This document shows, in pieces, positions 1-8,273 of a stretch of DNA of 64,000 nucleotides. The stretch's first letter is position 1; the number at the start of each line of letters is the position of its first letter. A program made the translations under genes and the position numbers. Origin of the DNA: Mycobacterium intracellulare ATCC 13950 (GTDB lineage Bacteria > Actinomycetota > Actinomycetes > Mycobacteriales > Mycobacteriaceae); assembly GCF_000277125.1 (NCBI RefSeq), contig NC_016946.1, forward strand, positions 806,001 to 870,000. Reading direction: 5' to 3'. Below the pieces are notes generated by a model, which made no database searches, had not been told where the DNA came from, and saw only the letters and a program-made list of their open reading frames with translations.

Positions 1-71
1 AAATTCTGATGGAACTCGGACTCGATTGGGACCGCATCATCGAGCTCAAGACGGCCGGCGCCGTCACCTAG
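1..71 (+). CDS. C-terminal end of a probable CaiB/BaiF family CoA-transferase (partial)
   Basis: Only the last 22 codons lie in the window, ending at TAG 69-71. The peptide ends with a leucine-glycine-leucine-aspartate stretch followed by IIELKTAGAVT. This resembles the usual tail of family III CoA-transferases (ELGY...I..L...G.I), which move CoA between organic acids. The assignment rests on a short tail and is tentative. It lies just upstream of the mce operon and on its strand, where lipid CoA-activating genes are often found. Confidence 0.4.
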   Translation, partial: ILMELGLDWDRIIELKTAGAVT

Positions 72-443
72 GACTGGAGTTTGCCTGATGCCGAACATGT
101 TTGTTGCGACCCACCCGTGCCGCGTCGCCGTTCCGACGTTGCGGAGTCCGATAACGGTTATGCCTTTTTCGCTCCGCCGGGACGGCGCATGAGTCATAAT
201 CTCCGGACGCTTCAAGACGTGGGGCCACCCGTTTTGCAGCGCCGACTCCCGCAGCAGAACGGAGGACTGGCGTGACCGAGGTCGCGGCTGTCGTACCGGA
301 TGTCGACTCCGAAATGCGGCCGCCCGCTGCGCTTTTCGCCATCGGCGGCACGGCTTCGCGGGCGCCGGTTCTGCCGAATCTACCGCAGGCCTTGCGCCGG
401 AACAAGACTGGCAGTCTCGTAATGCCGAAAGGGTGTTGTTCCC
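72..443 (+). promoter_or_regulatory. Upstream region of the mce operon, with a possible small ORF
   Basis: This 372-bp gap has no recognisable conserved gene. It probably holds the mce promoter; CATAAT at about 193-198 is a possible -10 element. A small reading frame (272-454, GTG start, 60 codons) has a very good ribosome binding site (CGGAGG at 261-266) and runs 11 bases into the first yrbE gene. It is listed separately. Confidence 0.4.
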
Positions 444-454
444 ATGGCGAATAA
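272..454 (+). CDS. Possible small leader ORF ahead of the mce operon
   Basis: A 60-residue frame starts at GTG 272, preceded by GGAGG with ideal spacing, and overlaps the start of the first yrbE gene (444) by 11 bases. That layout would suit translational coupling. The product has no signal peptide, no membrane segment and no motif I recognise. Its third codon positions are fairly GC-rich, as in real genes here. Its GTG also overlaps the TGA of another short frame (81-275). It could be a leader peptide, a small protein, or chance. Confidence 0.25.
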   Translation: MTEVAAVVPDVDSEMRPPAALFAIGGTASRAPVLPNLPQALRRNKTGSLVMPKGCCSHGE

Positions 455-1250
455 AGGGGCTGACCGCTGGTCACCCGGGATTATGTTGGGGCGCGGCTCC
501 AAGCCGGCACAGGCGATCGGTGGGTTGTTCGCGATGTCGGCGGACGCGGTCAAGTTCTTGTTCCAGCGCCCGTTCCAGTGGCGTGAGTTTCTCGAGCAGT
601 CGTGGTTCATCGCGCGGGTCGCGATTGCGCCGACATTGTTGGTGGCCATCCCGTTCACCGTTCTGGTCAGCTTCACCCTGAACATCTTGCTGCGGGAACT
701 CGGTGCCGCGGACCTTTCCGGCGCGGGCGCGGCGTTCGGTGCCGTCACTCAGATCGGCCCCATGGTGACCGTGTTGATCGTGGCCGGCGCCGGCTCCACG
801 GCGATGTGCGCGGACTTGGGGTCGCGAACCATCCGAGAAGAGATCGACGCGATGGAGGTGCTCGGCATCAATCCGGTGCAGCGCCTGGTGACTCCGCGCA
901 TGCTGGCCGCGGGGCTGGTGGCCCTGTTGCTGAACAGTCTGGTCGTCATCATCGGCATCGTCGGTGGCTACGCCTTCTCGGTGTTCATTCAAGACGTCAA
1001 CCCAGGCGCGTTCGCTGCGGGCATCACCTTGCTCACCGGCGTGCCGGAAGTGATCATTTCTTGCGTCAAGGCAGCGCTTTTCGGCCTTATTGCCGGATTG
1101 GTCGCGTGCTATCGCGGGTTGACGATCACCGGCGGTGGCGCCAAGGCCGTCGGCAACGCCGTCAACGAAACCGTGGTGTATGCGTTCATGTCCCTGATGG
1201 TCGTCAACGTGGTTGTCACCGCCATCGGCATCCGATTTTCGGCCAAGTAG
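444..1250 (+). CDS. yrbEA: YrbE/MlaE-family ABC transporter permease (first YrbE of the mce operon)
   Basis: Integral membrane permease of the Mce lipid-import complex; it pairs with the second YrbE and an ATPase encoded elsewhere. The 268-residue protein has the typical features: RPFQWREF near residue 40, LNILLRELGAADLSGAGAA, the cytoplasmic EIDAMEVLGINP segment, and a hydrophobic remainder with about five or six membrane spans. Many stretches resemble YrbE4A more than YrbE1A as I remember them, but this is not proof of an mce4-type locus. ATG 444 lacks an obvious Shine-Dalgarno and may be translated by coupling to the small upstream frame. The symbol is positional only. Confidence 0.93.
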   Translation: MANKGADRWSPGIMLGRGSKPAQAIGGLFAMSADAVKFLFQRPFQWREFLEQSWFIARVAIAPTLLVAIPFTVLVSFTLNILLRELGAADLSGAGAAFGAVTQIGPMVTVLIVAGAGSTAMCADLGSRTIREEIDAMEVLGINPVQRLVTPRMLAAGLVALLLNSLVVIIGIVGGYAFSVFIQDVNPGAFAAGITLLTGVPEVIISCVKAALFGLIAGLVACYRGLTITGGGAKAVGNAVNETVVYAFMSLMVVNVVVTAIGIRFSAK

Positions 1251-1287
1251 CGGCCAAGTAGTGACGAAGGAGGTGTAAGGACAGATC

Positions 1288-2136
1288 GTGATAGCCCTAC
1301 GCGCTACCTACCCGCGTCTGACGCGGCAGCTTGAGAAGCCCGTCAGCACGTTGAGCCGGATCGGCGATCACACGCTGTTCTACGCCAGGGCGCTGGCCGG
1401 GGTGCCGTTCGCGACGGCCCACTACCGCCGCGAGATCATTCGCCTCATTGCCGAAATCAGCATGGGGGCGGGCACATTGGCGATGATCGGCGGCACGCTG
1501 GGAATCGTCGGCTTCATGACACTCGCCGCCGGTGGCGTGCTGGCCGTCCAGGGCTATAGCTCGCTGGGCAATATCGGCATCGAGGCGCTGACCGGATTCC
1601 TATCGGCCTTCATCAACGTGCGGATTGCCGCGCCGATCGTCGCAGGCATCGGCTTGGCGGCCACGTTCGGCGCCGGCGTGACCGCGCAGCTGGGCGCCAT
1701 GCGGATCAACGAAGAAATCGACGCCCTGGAATCCATGGCTATCCGGCCGGTTTCGTATCTGGTCAGCACCCGGATCGTCGCCGGGATGCTCGCGGTGACC
1801 CCGCTCTATTCCATCGCCGTCATCTTGTCGTTCGTGGCCAGTCAGTTCATCACGGTGTTTATGTTCGGTCAGTCAAGCGGTTTGTATCAGCACTACTTCA
1901 CCACGTTCCTCAACCCCATCGACTTGTTGTGGTCATTCCTGCAAGCCGTTTTGATGGCGCTGACCGTCTTGTTGATCCATACCTACTTCGGTTACTTTGC
2001 CTCCGGCGGCCCGGCCGGCGTCGGCGTCGCGACCGGCAACGCGGTGCGCACCTCGCTGGTCGTGGTGGTATCCGTGACGCTGCTGGTCTCGCTGTCGATC
2101 TACGGCTCCAACGGCAACTTCAACTTGTCCGGGTAG
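1288..2136 (+). CDS. yrbEB: YrbE/MlaE-family ABC transporter permease (second YrbE)
   Basis: Second permease of the Mce importer, 282 residues, with the MlaE signature (GVTAQLGAMRINEEIDALESM) and about five hydrophobic segments. The GTG start at 1288 has a strong AAGGAGG ribosome site at 1266-1272. The 37-bp gap to the previous gene contains a direct duplication of the preceding stop region. It would form the heterodimeric membrane channel with the first YrbE, receiving lipid from the Mce protein tunnel. The symbol is positional. Confidence 0.93.
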   Translation: MIALRATYPRLTRQLEKPVSTLSRIGDHTLFYARALAGVPFATAHYRREIIRLIAEISMGAGTLAMIGGTLGIVGFMTLAAGGVLAVQGYSSLGNIGIEALTGFLSAFINVRIAAPIVAGIGLAATFGAGVTAQLGAMRINEEIDALESMAIRPVSYLVSTRIVAGMLAVTPLYSIAVILSFVASQFITVFMFGQSSGLYQHYFTTFLNPIDLLWSFLQAVLMALTVLLIHTYFGYFASGGPAGVGVATGNAVRTSLVVVVSVTLLVSLSIYGSNGNFNLSG

Positions 2137-2151
2137 GGGAGGAGACCTGAC

Positions 2152-3429
2152 GTGACGGACCGCCTCGGACCCGGCCCTATCGACCGTTCGGAAACAGCCA
2201 GCAGCGCAGCGCCTGTCGCGGCGTCACCCGGTGGCAACTTCGGCGCGCAATCGTATGCGCGCCCCCTGGCCGGTTTGGCGACCGTCGCCGTGGTCGCCGT
2301 GATCGTCGCCGTTGCCGTTGGCCTGTTTCGGGGCTCTTTCACCGAAACCGTGCCGGTGACCGTGATTTCGCAACGAGCCGGCCTGGTCATGAACCCGGAC
2401 GCCAAGGTCAAGATGCGCGGCGTGCAGGTGGGCAAGGTCGCCTCGATCGACCCGCTGCCCAACGGCCAAGCGGCCATCCACTTGGCGATGGACCCGTCCC
2501 AGTTGCACTTCATCCCCGGCAACGTGCTCGTCGACATCGCGTCCTCGACGGTGTTCGGCGCCAAGTCCATCCTGCTCGTAGAACCGGCCCAACCCTCGGC
2601 GCAGCGGCTACACAGCGGCCAGACGCTGCAGGGCCAGCACGTCATGGTCGAAATCAACACGGTGTTCCAGCAACTGGTGTCGGTCCTGAGCCACATCGAT
2701 CCGCCCAAGCTCAACGAGTCGCTGGGTGCGCTGGCACAGGCGTTCAGTGGGCGGGGTCCACAGCTTGGCCAATCGCTGAGCGACCTGGATTCCTTTCTCG
2801 CCAGGCTGGAGCCGAGCCTGCCCGCTTTCCGGCATGACCTCGCGGTCTTACCGGTGGTGTCCAACGCCTACGCCGACGCGGCGCCCGACCTGATGAAGAC
2901 CGCCTCGAACGCGACGCGGATCAGCAAGACGATCGTCGACGAGCAACGCAACCTGGATGCGTTGCTGATCAGCGCGATCGGCCTGGCCGACATCGGCAAC
3001 GACGTCTTGTCGACGAACCGTCAACCGCTGACGGACGTGGTGCATCTGCTGGCGCCGACCACGGATCTGACCAATGAGTACGCCCCGGCGCTCAACTGTG
3101 CGTTCGCCGGGCTCGTACAGATAACGCACGGGGCGCCGTTGTCGGAACCGAGCATCAACATCTCGGCGAGCCTCACGTGGGGCGCAGAACGTTATCGGTA
3201 TCCGACGAACCTGCCCAAGGTCGCGGCGACGGGCGGCCCGCAATGTGTGGGCCTGCCGAAGCTGCCGTTCAATACCGCCCCGCCGCAGTTGATTGCCGAC
3301 ATCGGCGCCAACCCGGTGAACTACGGAAACCCGCAGCTGTTGCTCAACTTCGACGGGCTGAAGCAGCTGTTGTACGGGCCGATCGCCGGCCCGCCGCGCA
3401 ACCCCGCCCAGATCGGACAACAGGGATGA
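2152..3429 (+). CDS. mceA: MceA-type MCE family protein
   Basis: First of six MCE proteins thought to form a periplasmic lipid-conducting hexamer. The 425-residue protein has a cytoplasmic tail (about 1-38), one membrane anchor (about 39-62), an MCE/MlaD domain (about 66-146, with MRGVQVGKVASI) and a long helical C-terminal domain. GTG 2152 follows GGGGAGGAGACC at good spacing. The stop overlaps the next start (ATGA). The subtype cannot be settled by eye; the letter is given by position in the operon. Confidence 0.92.
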   Translation: MTDRLGPGPIDRSETASSAAPVAASPGGNFGAQSYARPLAGLATVAVVAVIVAVAVGLFRGSFTETVPVTVISQRAGLVMNPDAKVKMRGVQVGKVASIDPLPNGQAAIHLAMDPSQLHFIPGNVLVDIASSTVFGAKSILLVEPAQPSAQRLHSGQTLQGQHVMVEINTVFQQLVSVLSHIDPPKLNESLGALAQAFSGRGPQLGQSLSDLDSFLARLEPSLPAFRHDLAVLPVVSNAYADAAPDLMKTASNATRISKTIVDEQRNLDALLISAIGLADIGNDVLSTNRQPLTDVVHLLAPTTDLTNEYAPALNCAFAGLVQITHGAPLSEPSINISASLTWGAERYRYPTNLPKVAATGGPQCVGLPKLPFNTAPPQLIADIGANPVNYGNPQLLLNFDGLKQLLYGPIAGPPRNPAQIGQQG

Positions 3430-4448
3430 GAACGCGCGCAACGCTCATCAAGTTCGCGACCTTTGCGGTCGTGATGGCGGTGCTGACCGCCTTCCTGTTC
3501 TTCATCTTCGGCCAGTACCGGACGGGCGCGACGACCGGGTATTCGGCGGTGTTCAACGACGTGTCGCGGCTGAAACCGGGCGAGTCGGTGCGCGTCGCCG
3601 GGATTCGCGTCGGCACGGTCGACAGCGTTTCGTTGCGGCCCGACAAAAAAGTCGTGGTGAAGTTCGATGCCGACCGCAACGTCGTCCTCACCGAGGGCAG
3701 CAGGGCGGCGGTCCGCTACCTGAACCTGGTGGGCGACCGCTACCTCGAACTGCTCGATGGTCCGGGCTCGCCCAAACGGCTGCCCGCCGGCGGTCAGATT
3801 CCCGTCAGCCGCACCGCGCCCGCGCTTGACCTCGACCTCCTCCTCGGCGGACTGAAACCCGTTACGCAGGGGCTGAATCCGCACGATGTCAACGCGTTGA
3901 CCGCAGGGCTGCTGCAGGTCTTCCAGGGTCAGGGCGGGACGATCGAGTCGCTATTCACCAAGACGACGTCGTTTTCGAACGCCTTGGCCGACAACGATCA
4001 AACCGTGCAGCAGCTGATCGACAACCTCAACACGGTGATCGGCACGATCGCCAAGGACGGCAAACAGTTCTCCGGCGCAATCGATCGCCTCGAGCAGCTT
4101 GTCAGCGGGCTGTCGAATGACCGCGACACGATCGGGTCCGCGATTGACGCCCTGGACAAGGGAACCGCCTCGCTGGCGGATCTGCTTGCCGAGGCTCGCC
4201 CGCCGCTGTCGGGGACCATCGCTCAGCTGAATCGACTGGCACCCATTCTCGACAACGACAAGGACCGCATCGACACCGCAATTCAGAAGGCGCCCAGGAA
4301 CTACCGCAAGCTGGTTCGACTCGGCGTGAACGGCGCCACCATCCCGTACTACATCTGCCAGTTCGGGCTCCGCGGTACGGATCTCAACGGCAAGACCGTG
4401 CGCGCCAATATCTTCAGGTCAGATGCAGGAAGGTGCACGGAACCCTAA
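3426..4448 (+). CDS. mceB: MceB-type MCE family protein
   Basis: Second MCE subunit, 340 residues: short N terminus, membrane anchor at about 10-30, MCE domain with VRVAGIRVGTVDSVSL, then a helical region rich in LxxL..N repeats and an RKLVRLGVNGATIPYY tail typical of MceB. The start at ATG 3426 overlaps the mceA stop by 4 bases. The frame stays open further upstream inside mceA, but that part is a shadow. It ends in TAA that shares its last base with the proposed mceC ATG. Confidence 0.92.
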   Translation: MRTRATLIKFATFAVVMAVLTAFLFFIFGQYRTGATTGYSAVFNDVSRLKPGESVRVAGIRVGTVDSVSLRPDKKVVVKFDADRNVVLTEGSRAAVRYLNLVGDRYLELLDGPGSPKRLPAGGQIPVSRTAPALDLDLLLGGLKPVTQGLNPHDVNALTAGLLQVFQGQGGTIESLFTKTTSFSNALADNDQTVQQLIDNLNTVIGTIAKDGKQFSGAIDRLEQLVSGLSNDRDTIGSAIDALDKGTASLADLLAEARPPLSGTIAQLNRLAPILDNDKDRIDTAIQKAPRNYRKLVRLGVNGATIPYYICQFGLRGTDLNGKTVRANIFRSDAGRCTEP

Positions 4449-5566
4449 TGCTCAAGTATCGCGGAGCCGGGCTGGTCAAAGCCGGACTCATCGGCACCGT
4501 CCTGGCGGTGATGGTCATCCTGGTGGGGCTGTCGCCCGACCGATTCGTCGCATGGGCGACGATGGTCAGGTACCAGGCGCTGTTCACCGAAGCCGGGGGC
4601 CTTGCGGCGGGCAACCCCGTCATCGTGTCGGGGATGAAGGTCGGCACGGTGTCGGATGTGAAGCTGCGCCATGGCGATGCGCTGGTGACGTTCGCGATGA
4701 AGGGCAACGTCCTGCTCGGCTCGGAGACCTCCGCGCACATCCGCACGGGCACGCTGCTGGGCGAGCGGATGCTCGCTGTGGAGTCCGCCGGCAGCGGCAC
4801 GATGCACCCGATGGCCCTCATCCCCGTCTCGCGCACGTCCTCGCCGTATTCGTTGACCGAAGCGGTCAGCGACCTGACCACCGACACCGCGGGAACCAAT
4901 ACCGCGGCGCTGAATCAGTCGCTGGACACGCTGGCGGCGACGCTGGATCAGATTGCGCCCCAAATGGGCCCGGCCTTCGACGCGCTCACTCGGTTATCGC
5001 GCACCCTCAACAGTCGCAACAAGAACCTGGGAGACCTTTTCAAGAGCGCCGGCGACGTCACGGGGGTTCTTTCCGAACGCAGCCAGCAGGTCAACAAGCT
5101 CATCCTCAACTCCGACTCCCTGCTCCAAGTCCTGGTGGCGCGGCGTCAAGAGATCGTCGACCTGCTGGCCAACACGTCGGCGGTGGCCAAGCAGCTGACG
5201 GCATTGGTGCACGACAACGAAAGCACGTTGGCGCCGACGCTGGAGAGACTGAATTCGGTGACCGCGATGCTGGAAAAGAACCGCGACAACATCGCCAAGT
5301 CGCTGGCGGGCCTCAAGAAATTTCAGATCACGGTCGGTGAGGCCATCGCCGGTATGTACGCCTACCAGGCGTTCGCCCCGAACTTCCTTATCCCGCAACT
5401 CTTCCAGGAGTTGTTCGACTACCTCTGGGGATTCCGCACCTTCGATACGTCGAAGGGTCCCGGCTTCCCATCGCCGGTGCCTCGGGCGCTGACCCCCTGG
5501 CCCTACAACTCCATTCCAATGTGCCCTGGCTGCACGTTGGGCGGACGGGTCGGAGGGTCACAGTGA
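4448..5566 (+). CDS. mceC: MceC-type MCE family protein
   Basis: Third MCE subunit, 372 residues: membrane anchor about 8-28, MCE domain with VIVSGMKVGTVSDVKL, then a helical coiled region and a proline-rich end. ATG 4448 overlaps the mceB stop by one base and has AGGAAGG at 4427-4433, a long spacer. GTG 4433, five codons earlier in the same frame, is an alternative. The start was chosen because it leaves the short pre-anchor tail usual for MceC. Confidence 0.9.
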   Translation: MLKYRGAGLVKAGLIGTVLAVMVILVGLSPDRFVAWATMVRYQALFTEAGGLAAGNPVIVSGMKVGTVSDVKLRHGDALVTFAMKGNVLLGSETSAHIRTGTLLGERMLAVESAGSGTMHPMALIPVSRTSSPYSLTEAVSDLTTDTAGTNTAALNQSLDTLAATLDQIAPQMGPAFDALTRLSRTLNSRNKNLGDLFKSAGDVTGVLSERSQQVNKLILNSDSLLQVLVARRQEIVDLLANTSAVAKQLTALVHDNESTLAPTLERLNSVTAMLEKNRDNIAKSLAGLKKFQITVGEAIAGMYAYQAFAPNFLIPQLFQELFDYLWGFRTFDTSKGPGFPSPVPRALTPWPYNSIPMCPGCTLGGRVGGSQ

Positions 5567-6990
5567 CCTCCTGGACCTCTCGGATCCCGCGCAAGCGGCT
5601 CGCGGCCGTGACGGCGGTTGCCTTGGTCGGGCTCCTGCTTGCCGGAGCGGCCGTGGTCGTCCGCAATACGTTCTTCGGGCAGAAGACGATCACGGCCTAT
5701 TTCACCACCGCCACCGCGATCTATCCCCACGACGAGGTGCGGGTTTCGGGTGTCAAAGTCGGCACCATCAAATCCATTCAGCCGCAGGGCACCCAGGCCA
5801 AGATGATCCTCAAGGTCGACCATGACGTGCCGATTCCGGCGGACGCGAAGGCGGTGATCGTCGCCTCGAACCTGGTGTCCGCCCGTTACGTTCAGCTCGC
5901 CCCGGCCTATCGAGACAGCGGGCCGGTCATGCGGGACGGCGCGGTCATACCGGTCGAACGGACCGCGGTGCCGGTCGAGTGGGACGAGGTCAAAACCCAG
6001 TTGATGCGGCTGGCAACGGATTTGGGACCCAAAAGCGGGGTATCGGGCACATCCGTCGGCCGGTTCATCGACAGCGCCGCCAACGCCCTCGACGGCAACG
6101 GCGACAAGCTGCGGCAAACGCTCGGTCAGCTCTCGGGCGTCGGCCGGATCCTCGCCAACGGCAGCGGCAACATCGTCGACATCATCAAAAACCTGCAGAC
6201 GTTCATCGGCGCGCTACGCGACAGCAACGTGCAGATCGAGCAGTTCAACGGTCGCCTGGCCACGCTCACCAGCGTCGTCAACGACAGCAAATCCGACCTG
6301 GACGCGGCGCTGACCGATCTGTCGACGGCGGTCGGCGAGGTACAGCGATTCATCGCCGGCACGCGCAACCAGACCAGCGAACAGATCGCCCGATTGGCCG
6401 ACGTCACGCAGAACCTGGTCGATCACCACCTGGACCTGGAGAACATCCTGCACGCAGCGCCGAACGCGTTCGGCAACTTCTTCAACGACTACAACGCCGA
6501 CACCGGAACCATCGTCGGAGGATTCGGGCTCATGAACATGTCGAATCCCACATGGGGCGGTCAGGTTCTGTTATCCGTACCGGGCTGCACGCAAATCGGC
6601 GCCATCGGGAACATCACCTCGGTCGAAACGGGCAAGCTCTGCTCCCTGTTCATTGGTCCTGGATTGCGGCAGACCAGCTGGAATAACTCGCCCCTTCCGC
6701 TAAACCCGTTCATATCCAAGTCGATTGACCCGGCCAGGGTTCTCTACACCGAACCGCGCCTGGCACCCGGCGGGGAGGGCCCGAAGCCCACGGCACCCGA
6801 GATCCCGCCCGCGGTGTCGGCCTACACCGGTCTGCCGGGTGACCCGGTGGGACCGCCGGGGGCGGTGCCACCGGCGCGGATACCGGGCGCGGCGATGCCG
6901 CTGCCGCCCCCACCGTCGACACCGGCGCCACCACCGCCGGCGCCGAGTGCCTCGGAGATGCTGTTGCCGACAGACGGGCCGCAACAATGA
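5563..6990 (+). CDS. mceD: MceD-type MCE family protein
   Basis: Fourth MCE subunit, 475 residues: basic N terminus, anchor about 12-33, MCE domain (VRVSGVKVGTIKSI), helical domain, and a C-terminal tail of about 90 residues rich in proline (PPPPSTPAPPPPAP). GTG 5563 overlaps the mceC TGA by 4 bases. An upstream in-frame GTG at 5521 would add 14 residues inside mceC and is less likely. Proline-rich tails are usual for MceD and MceF and may contact the cell wall or partner proteins. Confidence 0.92.
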   Translation: MTSWTSRIPRKRLAAVTAVALVGLLLAGAAVVVRNTFFGQKTITAYFTTATAIYPHDEVRVSGVKVGTIKSIQPQGTQAKMILKVDHDVPIPADAKAVIVASNLVSARYVQLAPAYRDSGPVMRDGAVIPVERTAVPVEWDEVKTQLMRLATDLGPKSGVSGTSVGRFIDSAANALDGNGDKLRQTLGQLSGVGRILANGSGNIVDIIKNLQTFIGALRDSNVQIEQFNGRLATLTSVVNDSKSDLDAALTDLSTAVGEVQRFIAGTRNQTSEQIARLADVTQNLVDHHLDLENILHAAPNAFGNFFNDYNADTGTIVGGFGLMNMSNPTWGGQVLLSVPGCTQIGAIGNITSVETGKLCSLFIGPGLRQTSWNNSPLPLNPFISKSIDPARVLYTEPRLAPGGEGPKPTAPEIPPAVSAYTGLPGDPVGPPGAVPPARIPGAAMPLPPPPSTPAPPPPAPSASEMLLPTDGPQQ

Positions 6991-8273
6991 TCGCCCGGGC
7001 AGCGGCACGGCGGGTGTTCACCGTCGGCTGTTGCGTGGTGTTGACGGCGACGGGATGCGCGTTCCACGGCCTGAATTCACTACCCCTGCCGGGCGCGGTC
7101 GGACGCGGGCCGGGGGCCAACATCTACCACGTCGAACTCCCCAATGTCGGTACGATGGAGTCGAATTCGCCGGTGATGATCAACGACGTCGTGGTCGGCA
7201 GTGTCGGCACGATGAGGGTGCATGGCTGGCACGCCGACGTCGAGATCTCCGTCAAGCGCGACGTGGTGGTCCCGGCCAATGTGGTGGCCACCGTCGGTCA
7301 GACCAGCCTGCTGGGCTCGATGCATGTGGAGCTCAATACCCCGCTGGGCCAGCAGGGCAGCGGACGGCTGCAACCGGGCGCCACCATCCCGCTGAGCCGG
7401 TCCTCGGCCTACCCGTCGACCGAGCAGACGCTGTCATCGCTGGGTGCGGTCGTCAACGGCGGTGGACTGGGTCAGATCGGGGAGGTCATCCACAATTTCT
7501 CGGCCGCCCTGTCCGGGCACGAGGGTGCGGTGCGTGACCTGATCACCCGCCTGGACACGTTCGTGGGAACTCTGGACGACCAGCAGGACAACATCATTGC
7601 CTCCATCCAGGCGCTGAATCGGCTGTCGGCCACCTTCGCCGACCAGCGCGACGTTGTCACCGACGCGCTGCGCAAGATACCGCCGGCGCTCGAGGTGTTG
7701 ATCAAGGAGCGGCCGCGTCTGACGGCGGCGCTGGATCACCTCCGCGTGTTCAGCAACACCGCCAACCGGCTGGTCAACGACGCCCAGGCCGACCTGGTGA
7801 GGAACCTCAAAAACTTGGAGCCGACCATCAAAGCGCTCGCCGACGTCGGACCGGATTTCGGCGCGGCCATCGCGGCGTCGTTCGTGTTCCCGTTCACCCA
7901 GAACTTCGTCGACCGAGCCGTCCGAGGCGACTTCTTCAACCTGCATTTCGATTTCGACCTGACGATCCCAAGGCTCAAGAAGGGATTGTTCCTGGGAACC
8001 CACTGGGGGCAACTCGATATGCCGGTGCCGCCGGTGCCCGGGGATCCGTATCGCATGAATTACACGCTCGATCCCTTGCATAACCCGCTGAGGCCACCGT
8101 GGGTCGATCCCGACGCGTTGCCGTTGCCCCCGCCACCGCCGGGTGCGGTGCCGGGACCGGGGAACTATGGACCTCGTCCGGGGCCTGCTCCGGCTGAGGC
8201 GCCGATGCCTGACGCGAATCTGGGTCAAACGCCACCGCCGGCGGAGGCACCTTCGACGGGAGCGGGTGGATAG
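6987..8273 (+). CDS. mceE: MceE-type MCE family lipoprotein (LprK/LprN-like)
   Basis: Fifth MCE subunit, and the lipid-anchored one. The 428-residue product has a short basic N terminus, a hydrophobic stretch and a lipobox-like ending at Cys24 (LTATGC), followed by the LprK-like motif GLNSLPLPG. An MCE domain with VMINDVVVGSVGTM, a helical region and a proline-rich tail (PPPPPGAVPGPG) follow. ATG 6987 overlaps the mceD stop by 4 bases. The lipobox has alanine at -3 rather than leucine, a slightly unusual form. Confidence 0.9.
   Translation: MIARAAARRVFTVGCCVVLTATGCAFHGLNSLPLPGAVGRGPGANIYHVELPNVGTMESNSPVMINDVVVGSVGTMRVHGWHADVEISVKRDVVVPANVVATVGQTSLLGSMHVELNTPLGQQGSGRLQPGATIPLSRSSAYPSTEQTLSSLGAVVNGGGLGQIGEVIHNFSAALSGHEGAVRDLITRLDTFVGTLDDQQDNIIASIQALNRLSATFADQRDVVTDALRKIPPALEVLIKERPRLTAALDHLRVFSNTANRLVNDAQADLVRNLKNLEPTIKALADVGPDFGAAIAASFVFPFTQNFVDRAVRGDFFNLHFDFDLTIPRLKKGLFLGTHWGQLDMPVPPVPGDPYRMNYTLDPLHNPLRPPWVDPDALPLPPPPPGAVPGPGNYGPRPGPAPAEAPMPDANLGQTPPPAEAPSTGAGG

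Noticed and set aside
3177..3425. A longer form of MceB starting within mceA
   Set aside because: The extra part is mceA read in another frame; ATG 3426 overlaps the mceA stop in the usual coupled way and fits the family N terminus.
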